From Asanoa sp040676615 (lineage in GTDB: Bacteria; Actinomycetota; Actinomycetes; Mycobacteriales; Micromonosporaceae), in the NCBI RefSeq assembly GCF_040676615.1, contig NZ_JBFAPI010000006.1, positions 186,001 through 250,000 on the forward strand: a stretch of 64,000 bases of DNA. Direction: 5' to 3'. The position numbers and the translations under genes are program-made. Positions 42,204 through 51,571 of this stretch are shown here, one piece after another (within the stretch, counting starts at the first letter, position 1; each line of letters opens with the position of its first letter). A model generated the notes under the pieces. It ran no database searches. It was not told the origin of the DNA and saw only the letters and a program-made list of their open reading frames with translations.

Positions 42204-44303
42204 TCACACCGCCTTCAGCGCGCTGGCGGACAGCGCCGACAGCGGCAGGTATTCGGCGTCCAGCGCGGTGGCCAGCGCGCGGGCCATGCCGAGCCGGACC
42301 GGGCCGCTCTCGCAGTCGACCACCACGCTGGGCACGCCGGCCAGCGCCGGCGCGACCGTGCGCGGGTCGGGCCCGCGGGTGAACCGGCCGTCGGTCACGA
42401 CGACCAGCAGCGGGCGGCGCAGCGGGTCGCGGCGGCGCTCGCCGGCCAGCGTGCGGGCCGCGGCGGTCAGCCCGGCGGCCAGCGGGGTACGCCCGCCGGT
42501 GCGCAGGTCCGCGAGCCGGCGCACGCCGACCTCGTGGCTGGCGGTGGGCCGCAGCACCGTCGTCGCGTCGGAGTCCCGGAACGTGATCATGCCGACCGTG
42601 TCGCGGCGCTGGTAGGCGTCGCGGAGCAACGACAGCACGGCCTGCTTGACGGTCGCCATCCGCTGCCGGGCGGCCATCGAACCCGAGGCGTCGACCACGA
42701 ACAGCACCAGGTTGGCCTCGCGTCCGATGTGGACGGCTTCGCGCAGGTGCTGCTGGCGGATCGCGATCGGGCCGCCGCGGTGGTCGCGGGCGGCGGCGAG
42801 CACCGTGTCGGGCAGGTGCACCGCACCGATCCGGCCGCGCGGCGCCCGCGAACCGGCGACCCGGCCGCGTGCCGCGTAGGCAGGGGAGCGCCGTCCAGCG
42901 TGGCCGTGCCGGCCGCGGGAACGCGCGGTGAGCGTGCGGGTCCGGTAGGCGGCACCGACCGTGGCGGGTGTGGCCGGCGGGGCAGTGGCGGGTGCGCCAC
43001 CCGGCCGATCCTCGGCATCGGGCGCGGCGGCGCCGCCGGCACCCGGTCCGCCGCCGTGCGGCCGCGGATCGTCCGGCCCACGCTCGCCGCCGCCCGGTCC
43101 GCCGTCATCCGGCCGCGGATCGTCCGGCCCGCGGCCGCTGTCGCCCGGTCGGCCGTCGTCCGGCCCACGGCCGCTGTCGCCCGGTCTGCCGTCGCCCGGT
43201 CTGCCGTCGCCCGGTCTGCCGTCGTCGGGTCGCCGGTCGTCCGGCCCGCCGCTCGGGCCGCTGCCGTCGGCATCGGGTCCGTCCGGTTCGGCGGCCGGAC
43301 CGGCCTGGGCCAGCGCGTCGTCGAGGGCCTGCCGGTCGGCGCCCGGCGGGTCGAACGGGTCGCGCCGGCGCCGGTGCGGCAGGGCGAGTCGGGCGGCGTC
43401 GTCGACCTCCTGGTCGGTCACCGCCGGCCGGTCCCGCCACGCGGCCAGCGCGACCGCGGTGCGGGCGATGACGATGTCGGCGCGCAGCCCGTCGACCCCG
43501 TACGCGAGGCAGATCCGCGCGATCCGGTCCAGTGCCGGGTCGGGCAGCGTGACCTTCGGCAGCCGGGCCCGGGCGGCGACGATCCGCTCGGCCGTCTGCG
43601 CGTCGGCGCCGGCGAAGCGGGCCGCGAAGCCCTCGGGGTCGGCCTCGTAGGCCAGCCGGCGGCGGACCACCTCGGCCCGGTCACCGGCCTCGGCCGGCGC
43701 GCCGACCTCCACGACGAGCCCGAACCGGTCGACCAACTGTGGCCGCGGTTCGCCCTCCTCCGGGTTCATCGTGCCGACCAGCAGGAACCGGGCGGCGTGC
43801 CGCAGCGAGACGCCGTCGCGCTCGACGAACGCGCGCCCCATCGCGGCCGAGTCGAGCAGCAGGTCGACCAGGTGGTCGGGAAGCAGGTTGACCTCGTCGA
43901 CGTAGAGCGCGCCGCGGTGCGCGGCGGCGAGCAGGCCGGGCTCGTAGGCCTTGGTGCCCTCGGTCAGGATCCGCTGCACGTCGAGGGTGCCGACGACCCG
44001 GTCCTCGGTGGCACCGACCGGCAACTCGACCAGCCGCGACCGCCGCACCAGCGGTGTCACCGAAGCGTGCGGGCCGTCCGGGCAGGCCGGATCGGGCACG
44101 GCCGGGTCGCAGGCGAAGCGGCAGCCGGCGACCACCGCGATGTCGGGCAGCAGCGCCGCGAGGGCGCGTACCATCGTCGATTTCGCGGTGCCCTTCTCGC
44201 CGCGCACGAGCACGCCGCCGATCACCGGCGAGACGGCATTGAGCAGCAGAGCCAGGCGCAGGTCGGCCAGGCCGACGACGGCGGAGAACGGGTACGCGGT
44301 CAT
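42204..44303 (-). CDS. ChlI-ChlD fusion, probable cobaltochelatase ATPase subunit
   Basis: A 699-residue Mg-chelatase-type protein. Residues 1-330 are an AAA+ ChlI-like ATPase (RGEKGTAKSTMVRAL Walker A, ALYVDEVNLLPD Walker B, GTMNPEEGEPRPQ sensor 1). A Gly/Asp/Pro/Arg linker with PGDGRP-type repeats follows (about 350-470), then a ChlD-like VWA domain (500-699) with MIDAS motif FVVDASGSMAARQR. Actinobacteria use such proteins with CobN in place of CobST. ATG MTAYPFSAVVG chosen; it lies downstream of a B12 riboswitch. It is first gene of the long minus-strand operon. Confidence 0.93.
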   Translation of the reverse strand: MTAYPFSAVVGLADLRLALLLNAVSPVIGGVLVRGEKGTAKSTMVRALAALLPDIAVVAGCRFACDPAVPDPACPDGPHASVTPLVRRSRLVELPVGATEDRVVGTLDVQRILTEGTKAYEPGLLAAAHRGALYVDEVNLLPDHLVDLLLDSAAMGRAFVERDGVSLRHAARFLLVGTMNPEEGEPRPQLVDRFGLVVEVGAPAEAGDRAEVVRRRLAYEADPEGFAARFAGADAQTAERIVAARARLPKVTLPDPALDRIARICLAYGVDGLRADIVIARTAVALAAWRDRPAVTDQEVDDAARLALPHRRRRDPFDPPGADRQALDDALAQAGPAAEPDGPDADGSGPSGGPDDRRPDDGRPGDGRPGDGRPGDSGRGPDDGRPGDSGRGPDDPRPDDGGPGGGERGPDDPRPHGGGPGAGGAAAPDAEDRPGGAPATAPPATPATVGAAYRTRTLTARSRGRHGHAGRRSPAYAARGRVAGSRAPRGRIGAVHLPDTVLAAARDHRGGPIAIRQQHLREAVHIGREANLVLFVVDASGSMAARQRMATVKQAVLSLLRDAYQRRDTVGMITFRDSDATTVLRPTASHEVGVRRLADLRTGGRTPLAAGLTAAARTLAGERRRDPLRRPLLVVVTDGRFTRGPDPRTVAPALAGVPSVVVDCESGPVRLGMARALATALDAEYLPLSALSASALKAV

Positions 44304-44373
44304 CCCGCGTGCCGGCACGACAACATGGCGCACGATCCCTTCCGCGGGTGTCCACGCCCGCGATGGTTAACGG

Positions 44374-44520
44374 CGAGCGGCCGAGTGTCCTGGCTCCCGG
44401 ATCGACGCTCCCCCTCGGCCTTCCAACCCTTTCGGGCCGTGACCATCAGGTGAGGGATCGCTCCCCGGTGACAGTGGCGGGACCGCCCCGGAATCGCACC
44501 GGGTTCCTCCGCACCGCTCG
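44374..44520 (-). promoter_or_regulatory. cobalamin riboswitch upstream of chlI/D-cobO-...-cbiX operon
   Basis: Reading the minus strand, P1 arms CGAGCGG (44514-44520) and CCGCTCG (44374-44380) enclose GGAACCCGGTGCGATTCCGG, a B12 box region CCCGCCACTGTCACC (44466-44480) and GGGAGCCAGGACACTCGGCC. It ends 70 bases before the chelatase ATG. The gap 44304-44613 holds no gene. Ligand binding probably lowers expression of the downstream biosynthetic operon; cobN, cobK and cobF lie upstream of it and must use another promoter. Confidence 0.95.
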
Positions 44521-44613
44521 CTAGACATGCTGACCCACGGCACGGGGCCGCGTCAAAGGGAGGCGGATCACGCCCCCTCCGACGCCTGGTCCTTCGGACG
44601 GCGAGATCAACAC

Positions 44614-47600
44614 CTAAGGCCCTTCGAGGTCACCTTCCGTCCGGAGATATTCCGCACGCAACGCATCGATGGTTTCGGGTGACGGTGCCGTCCACAGGCC
44701 GCGGTCGGCGGCCTCCAGCAACCGCTCGGTGATCCCGCGCAGGGCCCACGGGTTGGACTTGTCGAGGAACTCGCGCACCGACGGGTCCAGCACGTAGGCG
44801 GCGGCCAGCTTCTCGTACATCCAGTCGTCGACGACGCCGGCCGTGGCGTCGTACCCGAAGAGGTAGTCGACCGTCGCCGCGAGTTCGAACGCGCCCTTGT
44901 AGCCGTGGCGGCGCATCGCCTCGATCCATCGTGGGTTGACCACCCGGGCCCGGAACACCCGCTTGGTCTCCTCTGCCAGCGACCGGGTGCGCACGTCGTC
45001 GGGACGGTGCGAGTCGCCGATGTAGGCGGCCGGGTCGGTGCCACGCAGCGAGCGCACCATCGCCACCATGCCGCCGTGGTACTGGAAGTAGTCGTCGGAG
45101 TCGGCGATGTCGTGCTCGCGGGTGTCGACGTTCTTGGCCGCCACGGCCATCCGCCGGTAGACCGTCTCCAGGTCGCCGCGCGCCGCCCGGCCGTCGAGCC
45201 CCCGCCCGTAGGCGTAGCCACCCCAGACCGCGTAGACCTCGGCCAGGTCGCGGTCGTCGCGCCAGTTGCGGGCGTCGATCAAGGGCAACAGCCCGGCACC
45301 GTACGCGCCCGGCCTGGAGCCGAAGATCCTGGTGGTGGCCCGCCGCCAGTCGCCGTGTTCGGTCTCGTCGGCCAGGGCGTGCGCGCGCACGAAGTTGTCC
45401 TCGGGTCGCTCGTCGAGGGCGGCGACCGCCGCGACCGCGTCGTCGAGCAGCGCGATCACGTGCGGGAAGGCGTCGCGGAAGAAACCGGAGATGCGCACCG
45501 TGACGTCGATCCGTGGCCGGCCCACCTCGTCGAGCGGGACCACCTCGAAGCCGGTGACGCGGCGGGACGCGTCGTCCCAGACCGGTCGGCAGCCGATCAG
45601 CGCGAGCACCTCGGCGATGTCGTCGCCCTGGGTACGCATCGCGCTGGTGCCCCACACGGTCAGCCCGACCAGGGCCGGCCAGGTGCCGGTGTCGTCGCGG
45701 TGCCGCGCCAGCAGCGAGTCGGCCAGCGCCCGGCCGACGTCCCAGGCGTTGCGCGACGGGATGGCCTTCGGGTCGACCGAGTAGAAGTTGCGTCCGGTCG
45801 GCAACACGTTGACGAGGCCCCGGGTGGGCGAACCGGACGGTCCGGCCGGCACGTAGCCGCCGTCGAGGGCGTGCCGCACCGCGGCGATCTCGTCGGTGGT
45901 CGCCTCCAGCCGGGGCACCACCTCGGTCGCGGCGAACCGCAACACGTCGACCACGCCGGCCGGGGCGCTGCCGAGGGCTTCGGCGGCCGTGGCCTCGGCG
46001 GTTTCCGGATCCCAGCCGGCCGCCTCCATCGCGACCACGAGCCGGCGGGCGACCTCTTCGAGCGCGTCGACCAGATCGGCCGAGGTGGTGCCGGCCCGCT
46101 CGAGCAGGGCGGCCGCGCTCCGCGTCGCGTTGCCGCCGACCAGGTCGGTCTCGTCGAGGCCGAAGTGCGCCGCCAGGGCCTCACGCAGGCCCGGGACGGC
46201 GCCGCGGCGGCCGCCCCAGACCTGGCGGGCGCGCAGGATCGCCAGCACCATGTTGATCCGGGCCTCGCCCGCCGGTGCCGCGCCCAGGATGTGCAGGCCG
46301 TCGCGGATCAGCGAGTCCTTGATCTCGCACAGGTAGCCGTCGACGTGCAGCACGAAGTCGTCGAACTCGTCCTCACCGGGCTGGTCCTGCACGTGCAGGT
46401 CGTGGTGCAACTCGGCGGCCCGGATCAGCGTCCAGATCTGGGCCCGCAGGGTCGGCACCTTGTCGGGGTCGAGGGCGGCGACGGTGGCGTACTCGTCGAG
46501 AAGTTGTTCGAGCCGGGCCATGTCGCCGTAGGTGTCGGCGCGGGCCATCGGCGGCACCAGGTGGTCGACGATCGTGGCGTGGCCGCGCCGCTTGGCCTGG
46601 GTGCCCTCGCCCGGGTCGTTGACCACGAACGGGTAGATCAGCGGCAGGTCGCCGAGCACGGCGTCCGGCGCGCACTCCCGCGACAGCCCGAGCCCCTTGC
46701 CGGGCAGCCACTCCAGCGTGCCGTGCTTGCCGAGGTGGATGACGGCGTCCACGTTGGACGCCAGCCAGCGGTAGGCGGCCAGGTAGTGGTGCGACGGCGG
46801 CAGGTCGGGGTCGTGGTAGATGGCGATCGGGTTCTCGCCGAACCCGCGCGGCGGCTGGATCATCAGCGTGACGTTGCCGTAGCGCAGGCCGGCGAGCACG
46901 ATGTCACCGTTGTCGACGTAGAGCTCGCCCGGCGCGGCTCCCCAGTGCCGGGTCATGTCGGCCTTGAGCGCGGGCGCGGTCTGCTCGAACCAGCGCTGAT
47001 ACGTCGCACCGGGCACCCGGATCGGGGCGTTGGCGAGCTGCTCCTCGGTGAGCCACTCGACGTCGTGGCCGCCGGCCGCGATCAGCGTGTGGATCAGGGT
47101 GTCGCCGTCGGTGGGCACGTCGCCCACGTCGTAGCCGGCGTCCTTGAGCGCGGCCAGCAGGGCCACGGCCGACGCCGGGGTGTCGAGGCCGACCGCGTTG
47201 CCGACCCGGGAGTGCTTGGTCGGGTAGGAGGACAGGACCACCGCGATCCGCTTGTCGGCGTTGGGAATCGCGCGGAGGCGGGCGTGCGCGACGGCGATGC
47301 CGGCCACCCGCGCGGCCCGCTCGGCGTCGGCGCGGTAGACCGGGACGCCGTCGGGGCCCGGCTCCTTGAACGAGAACGGCACCGTGACCAGGCGGCCGTC
47401 GAACTCGGGGATGGCCACCTGCATCGCGGCGTCCATCGGGGTCAGGGCTGCGCTCGACTCCAGCCACGCCGCCCGCGAGGTGGTTAGGCACAAACCCTGC
47501 AGCACGGGCACGTCGAGCCCGGCCAGCGCCTCGACCGACCAGGCGTCGTCGGCGCCGCCGGCGGAAGCGTCGGCCGCGGTCGTGCCGCCGGCCGCGAGCA

Positions 47601-48297
47601 CCGTGACGATCAGCGCGTCGCAGCCCTGGAGCAGTTCGTAGAGGCCGGTCTCGGCGGAGCGCAGCGAGGCGGCGTAGACCGGCAGCGGCGTGCCACCGGC
47701 GTGCGTGACGGCCTCCGCGAGGGTGTCGACGAACGCGGTGTTGCCGGCGAGCGCGTGGGCGCGGTAGAAGACGATGCCGATCGTCGGGCCGGTCTTCTCG
47801 GTTCTGGGGCCATGCAGGCCGAAGGCGGGGAACTCGACCGGCGCCGCGAACCCCTCGCCGGCCATCAGCAGCGTGTCGGCGAGGAAGCGGTGCAGCTCGC
47901 GCAGGTTTTCCGGCCCGCCGGCGACCAGGTAGCGCTGCGCGTCGGCGACCACCCCGGCCGGCACGGTGGACAGCGCGGTCAGCTCGGCGTCGGGCACGGC
48001 CTCCCCGCCGACCGCGACCACCGGCAGGCCGGCGGCCAGGATCGCGTCGAGGCCCTCGGGCCAGGCGCGCCGGCCGCCGAGCAGGCGCAGCACCACGCCG
48101 GCCACGCCGTCGAGCAGGCCGGGGAGGTCGTCGGGGGTCAGCCGGGCCGGGTTGGCAACCCGCCAGGTCACGTCCGTGCCGGTGGTGCTGGCGGCGCTCG
48201 CGGCGCTGGTGCCGCTCGCGGCGCGGGTGGCGCTGGTGGCGCTGGCGGCCAGCAGGTCGGTGTCGGCGGTCGAGAGCAGCAGGAACGTCGGGGTCAC
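44614..48297 (-). CDS. cobN: cobaltochelatase large subunit CobN
   Basis: A 1227-residue class I chelatase subunit that inserts Co2+ into hydrogenobyrinate a,c-diamide with an ATPase partner. Conserved blocks include GIVFYRAHALAGNTAFVD, VLSSYPTKHSRVGNAVG, QPPRGFGENPIAIYHDPDLP, HLGKHGTLEWLPGKG, and RNWRDDRDLAEVYAVWGG with GRGLDGRAARGDLE. Length is normal and no breaks are seen. GTG start overlaps the cobK stop (GTGA). An Ala/Ser/Thr-rich insertion sits near residues 20-45. Separated from its ATPase partner gene by a riboswitch. Confidence 0.95.
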   Translation of the reverse strand: MTPTFLLLSTADTDLLAASATSATRAASGTSAASAASTTGTDVTWRVANPARLTPDDLPGLLDGVAGVVLRLLGGRRAWPEGLDAILAAGLPVVAVGGEAVPDAELTALSTVPAGVVADAQRYLVAGGPENLRELHRFLADTLLMAGEGFAAPVEFPAFGLHGPRTEKTGPTIGIVFYRAHALAGNTAFVDTLAEAVTHAGGTPLPVYAASLRSAETGLYELLQGCDALIVTVLAAGGTTAADASAGGADDAWSVEALAGLDVPVLQGLCLTTSRAAWLESSAALTPMDAAMQVAIPEFDGRLVTVPFSFKEPGPDGVPVYRADAERAARVAGIAVAHARLRAIPNADKRIAVVLSSYPTKHSRVGNAVGLDTPASAVALLAALKDAGYDVGDVPTDGDTLIHTLIAAGGHDVEWLTEEQLANAPIRVPGATYQRWFEQTAPALKADMTRHWGAAPGELYVDNGDIVLAGLRYGNVTLMIQPPRGFGENPIAIYHDPDLPPSHHYLAAYRWLASNVDAVIHLGKHGTLEWLPGKGLGLSRECAPDAVLGDLPLIYPFVVNDPGEGTQAKRRGHATIVDHLVPPMARADTYGDMARLEQLLDEYATVAALDPDKVPTLRAQIWTLIRAAELHHDLHVQDQPGEDEFDDFVLHVDGYLCEIKDSLIRDGLHILGAAPAGEARINMVLAILRARQVWGGRRGAVPGLREALAAHFGLDETDLVGGNATRSAAALLERAGTTSADLVDALEEVARRLVVAMEAAGWDPETAEATAAEALGSAPAGVVDVLRFAATEVVPRLEATTDEIAAVRHALDGGYVPAGPSGSPTRGLVNVLPTGRNFYSVDPKAIPSRNAWDVGRALADSLLARHRDDTGTWPALVGLTVWGTSAMRTQGDDIAEVLALIGCRPVWDDASRRVTGFEVVPLDEVGRPRIDVTVRISGFFRDAFPHVIALLDDAVAAVAALDERPEDNFVRAHALADETEHGDWRRATTRIFGSRPGAYGAGLLPLIDARNWRDDRDLAEVYAVWGGYAYGRGLDGRAARGDLETVYRRMAVAAKNVDTREHDIADSDDYFQYHGGMVAMVRSLRGTDPAAYIGDSHRPDDVRTRSLAEETKRVFRARVVNPRWIEAMRRHGYKGAFELAATVDYLFGYDATAGVVDDWMYEKLAAAYVLDPSVREFLDKSNPWALRGITERLLEAADRGLWTAPSPETIDALRAEYLRTEGDLEGP

Positions 48298-49046
48298 GCC
48301 CCGGACAGTAGTTCGCGCACCCGCGCCGCGGCCGCCTCGGGTGTGTCGACGGTGGGCAGCGCGGCCGGTCGCGGGCGGTCGACCAGGATGACCGGGACGC
48401 CGCGGTCGCGGGCGGCGTCGAGCTTGGCGCGGGTGGCGTCGCCGCCGCTGTCCTTGGCCACGACGACGTCGATCGCGTGCCGGCGCAGCAGCTCACGCTC
48501 GTGGTCGAGGGTGAACGGGCCACGCTCCAGCAGCAGTTCCACGTTGGCCGGTAGGTCGGCGCCGGGTGCGTCGACGCAGCGGACCAACAGCAGCGGCAGC
48601 GCCGCGCAGGCGGGGTCGGTGAGGAATGTCGCAAGCCGCTGGCGGCCGGTGGTGACGAAGGCGCGTGCGCCGTGTGCGGGCAGCGCGGCGGCGGCCGTCG
48701 CCAGGTCCGGCACCCGGTGCCACCGGTCGCCGGGCTGCGGTGTCCATCCCGGACGGACCAGGCGCAACCGGGGTACGCCACGGGTGGCGGCGGCGTGCGC
48801 GCTGACGGTTTCGGCGAAGGGGTGTGTCGCGTCGACCAGGATGGCCGGCGCGTGCCGTTCGAGCCACGCTTGCAGCCCGTCGGCGCCGCCGAAGCCGCCG
48901 GTGCGGGTCTCGCCGGCCGGCGGTCGCGGTCGGCTGGTGCGGCCGGCGAAGGAGGTGACCACACGGAGGTCGGGGTCGGTCACGAGCAGGGCGGCGAGGT
49001 GGCGGGCCTCGGTGGTGCCGCCGAGGATCAGGACCGTCGTCGTCAC
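48294..49046 (-). CDS. cobK: precorrin-6A reductase CobK/CbiJ
   Basis: NADPH-dependent reductase, 250 residues. Motifs: VLILGGTTEARHLAALL, RTGGFGG, LVDATHPFAETVSAHAA, VTTGRQRLATF, and VVAKDSGGDATRAKLDAA. Reduces the macrocycle before C5/C15 methylation. GTG start overlaps the cobF stop (GTGA), and its stop overlaps cobN. Upstream in-frame codons to 49085 lie inside cobF and were not used. Confidence 0.94.
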   Translation of the reverse strand: MTTTVLILGGTTEARHLAALLVTDPDLRVVTSFAGRTSRPRPPAGETRTGGFGGADGLQAWLERHAPAILVDATHPFAETVSAHAAATRGVPRLRLVRPGWTPQPGDRWHRVPDLATAAAALPAHGARAFVTTGRQRLATFLTDPACAALPLLLVRCVDAPGADLPANVELLLERGPFTLDHERELLRRHAIDVVVAKDSGGDATRAKLDAARDRGVPVILVDRPRPAALPTVDTPEAAAARVRELLSGA

Positions 49047-49789
49047 CGGTCGCGGCGGCGGAGCAGGTAGGTGTCCATGATCCAACCCTTGCGGGCGCGC
49101 GCTGCGGCGCGTACGCCGTCGATCTCGTCCTTGGTCTCGTCGAGTTTGCCCGCCAGTAGGATCTCGTCGGGGGTGCCCAGGTAGGCGCCCCAGTAGATGT
49201 CGACGTCGCCCCCGACCTCGCGGTAGGCGTTGCGGGCGTCGAGCATGACGACCAGGTCGTCGACGCCGTCCGGGATGCCGTGCGCGGCCAACCGGCGGCC
49301 GGTGGTGATCTGCACGGCCCGACCGACCCGGTTGAGCCCGATCCGGTGCCGGGCGGCGAGCGCGCTGACGCTGCTGATCCCCGGGACGACCGCGTAGCTG
49401 AACTCGACGCCGACGATGTCGTCGAGGATGCCGAGCGTGCTGTCGAACAGAGCCGGATCACCCCAGACCAGGAAGCCGCCGGTCTGGCCCTCGGCCAGGT
49501 GCTCGCGGATCACCTCGCCGAAGGCCGCCGCCCGCTGCCGGCGCCACTCGTCGACCGCCGCCGGGTAGGCGCGGGCCGCGCGGTCGCGTTCCGGGTCGTC
49601 GACGGTGACGACGCGGGCCGTCGGCGCGTGCTGTTTCAGCAGGTCCCGGCGCAGGTCGGTGAGTTCCCGTTTCTCGTCGCCCTTGTCGACCAGGATGGCG
49701 ACGTCGAGCCGGGCCAGCGCCTTGACCGCCTCGATGGTGAGCTGGTCAGGGTCGCCGGCCCCGATCCCGATGACGAGCAGGTGCCGCAT
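49043..49789 (-). CDS. cobF: precorrin-6A synthase (deacetylating) CobF
   Basis: A 248-residue SAM methyltransferase acting on C1 with loss of the extruded acetyl group, a step specific to the aerobic route. Motifs: HLLVIGIGAGDPDQLTIEAV, DKGDEKRELTDLR, FLVWGDPALFDSTLGIL, AVVPGISSVSALAARH, and GAYLGTPDEILLAG. ATG at 49789 begins the family-conserved N-terminus. First gene of the cobF-cobK-cobN unit, divergent from an FhuF-like gene. No riboswitch is visible in front of it. Confidence 0.94.
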   Translation of the reverse strand: MRHLLVIGIGAGDPDQLTIEAVKALARLDVAILVDKGDEKRELTDLRRDLLKQHAPTARVVTVDDPERDRAARAYPAAVDEWRRQRAAAFGEVIREHLAEGQTGGFLVWGDPALFDSTLGILDDIVGVEFSYAVVPGISSVSALAARHRIGLNRVGRAVQITTGRRLAAHGIPDGVDDLVVMLDARNAYREVGGDVDIYWGAYLGTPDEILLAGKLDETKDEIDGVRAAARARKGWIMDTYLLRRRDR

Positions 49790-49829
49790 GGAGTCAGTGT
49801 CTCCCATCGATAGGTCTACTCTCACACGC

Positions 49830-50621
49830 GTGCCGCTCCACCGAACCGCCGCCGCCGGTCCGGCGTTAGCAGCCGCCGCGGCGGTCGGTCCCTACTTCGC
49901 GTGGGAGGCGTGGTCGGCAGGTTCGGGCTGGCACCCCTACACCGACCTGCTCACCCCCTCCGTCGCCACCGCCCGGGTCGCCGCGGCGCGATCCACGCTG
50001 GTCGGTGCCTTCGGGCTGGCCGAGGAGGACGTGCCGACCCGCGTCGTGGCGTCGGTCTTCTTCATGGGCGTGGCCGCCCGGCTGCTCTCGCCCCCGCTGG
50101 GCGCGGCCGTCGCCGGGGGCGCGCTACCCCTGGCGACCCGGGCCAACCTGTGGTGGAGCCCGGTGCCGGCCGGCCCGATGCCGATCGCCTACGGGGTGGT
50201 GCCCGCGCTGCCGGCGGCCGACCTCGACCCGGCCGAGGTGGCCAGCGCGCTGGTCGACGGCCCGCTGACGGAGACGGTCACACCGTTGCTCGACCTGTTC
50301 CGCTCGACGTTCACCCTCTCGCCGCAGGTCCTGTGGGGAAACGTGGCGTCGTCCCTGGCCGGCGCGGTCGGCGTCCTCGCCGACACGATGCCCCGCCACG
50401 CCGACCGCGCGGGCCAAATCCTGGAGCAGGCGCTGACCCTGCCGCCCCTGACCGGCACAGGCAAGGTCGTCCGCCCCGACCCGACCCGCGCCCGCCGTTT
50501 CCTGGTCCGCGACAACTGCTGCCTGTACTACCGCCTACCCGGCGCCGCCACCTGCGCAGACTGCGTCCTAACCCCCGCACCCACCCGCCGCCGCCACTGG
50601 AACGCCCTACTGGCCGGCTAA
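49830..50621 (+). CDS. FhuF-like (2Fe-2S) protein
   Basis: A 263-residue protein of the siderophore-iron reductase FhuF-like group. The C-terminal cluster motif is RDNCCLYYRLPGAATCADC (C-C-x10-C-x2-C), the FhuF [2Fe-2S] pattern. The middle has SPPLGAAVAGGALP and NVASSLAGAVGVL, also typical. FhuF releases iron from ferric siderophores by reduction; no siderophore genes are nearby. GTG start at 49830; divergent from cobF across 40 bases, so a shared promoter region is possible. Confidence 0.85.
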   Translation: MPLHRTAAAGPALAAAAAVGPYFAWEAWSAGSGWHPYTDLLTPSVATARVAAARSTLVGAFGLAEEDVPTRVVASVFFMGVAARLLSPPLGAAVAGGALPLATRANLWWSPVPAGPMPIAYGVVPALPAADLDPAEVASALVDGPLTETVTPLLDLFRSTFTLSPQVLWGNVASSLAGAVGVLADTMPRHADRAGQILEQALTLPPLTGTGKVVRPDPTRARRFLVRDNCCLYYRLPGAATCADCVLTPAPTRRRHWNALLAG

Positions 50622-50656
50622 CGCCCCCACCCGGGGCTCGACCCGCGCCTCTCGGC

Positions 50657-51553
50657 CTATTCGGTGAACGCGGGGAACGAGCGCATCTTGTCGAAGCGGC
50701 CGGCGGCCAGGTCGTCGAATCTGATCAAGAAGCGTCCGAAGTGAACAGCGGATTCGGTGGGGAACTGGGCGAGCGGCACCCATTCCTGGATCAGTCGGGA
50801 TTCCTCTTCGCGGCGCCAGCGGATCCTCTCGGACCGCGGAAGGTCAGGTTCGGTCTCCAGCCGGGCCCGGAGGCTCGCCCGCGCCATCTGCTCCTCCGGA
50901 GAGTACGAGCCTCCGATTCGCTTCGTGTATCCACCGATGCGTAGGGATGCCAGGCCCATCTCCGTCTTCCAGAGATCCTGGACCAGCGCGACGAGTCCAT
51001 CGGTGTGCGTCAGCTCACTGACCAGCTGCTTCACGGTGTCCGACGCGACCATGAGGCGGTCGTCCAGATCCTCGCCGTCGGGCTCGAGCCCAGGTGGCAG
51101 CTCCGGCACGACCTCGGCATAGAGCCTGTACTCCGGGTTCGGGCCCGGGCTCTCAGCGTCGGACGGCAGCTGCCGGACCGCTGTCTCGGTGCCTGCGGGG
51201 ACGTACAGGACCCGCGCGTACGCGTCGTAACCGCGACTACACGCGTCAAAGGCCATCTCAGGATCCAGGAAGAAGAGCAGCGAGCCGTCCACCGGCAGCG
51301 GAAGCTTCTCGACCTTCGGCAGGGCCGCGCAGTCGAGGGACGCGACGAACGGCAACGGCATCCCGCGCTCGGACGGCCACTCCGTGCCGGCAGGTAGCTG
51401 CGGCAGCCCGCCGCTCTGCCCGACAACATCCCCGCCCTGGTCACCGCCACCTACCCAGATCGCGAATCGCAGCTGCTCGGCGAACCTGTCAACCTGATCC
51501 GCCGGAATGCCCCGCTCAATCGCCTCCCGGCGAAACGCCCCGGATAGTTCCAT
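50657..51553 (-). CDS. YwqG-family (DUF1963) protein
   Basis: A 298-residue cytosolic protein of the YwqG family. Typical pieces: WPSERGMPLPFVASLDCAAL, LLFFLDPE, and YTKRIGGSYSPEEQ followed near the end by HFGRFLIRFDDLAAGRFD. Function unknown; many members sit near toxins or immunity genes, but no such neighbour is seen here. Confidence 0.82.
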   Translation of the reverse strand: MELSGAFRREAIERGIPADQVDRFAEQLRFAIWVGGGDQGGDVVGQSGGLPQLPAGTEWPSERGMPLPFVASLDCAALPKVEKLPLPVDGSLLFFLDPEMAFDACSRGYDAYARVLYVPAGTETAVRQLPSDAESPGPNPEYRLYAEVVPELPPGLEPDGEDLDDRLMVASDTVKQLVSELTHTDGLVALVQDLWKTEMGLASLRIGGYTKRIGGSYSPEEQMARASLRARLETEPDLPRSERIRWRREEESRLIQEWVPLAQFPTESAVHFGRFLIRFDDLAAGRFDKMRSFPAFTE

Positions 51554-51571
51554 AGCGAACGATCATGGCAG

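Noticed and set aside
44905..47487. Plus-strand frame opposite cobN
   Set aside because: Shadow of cobN. No ribosome site, and CobN motifs run through the whole region on the other strand.
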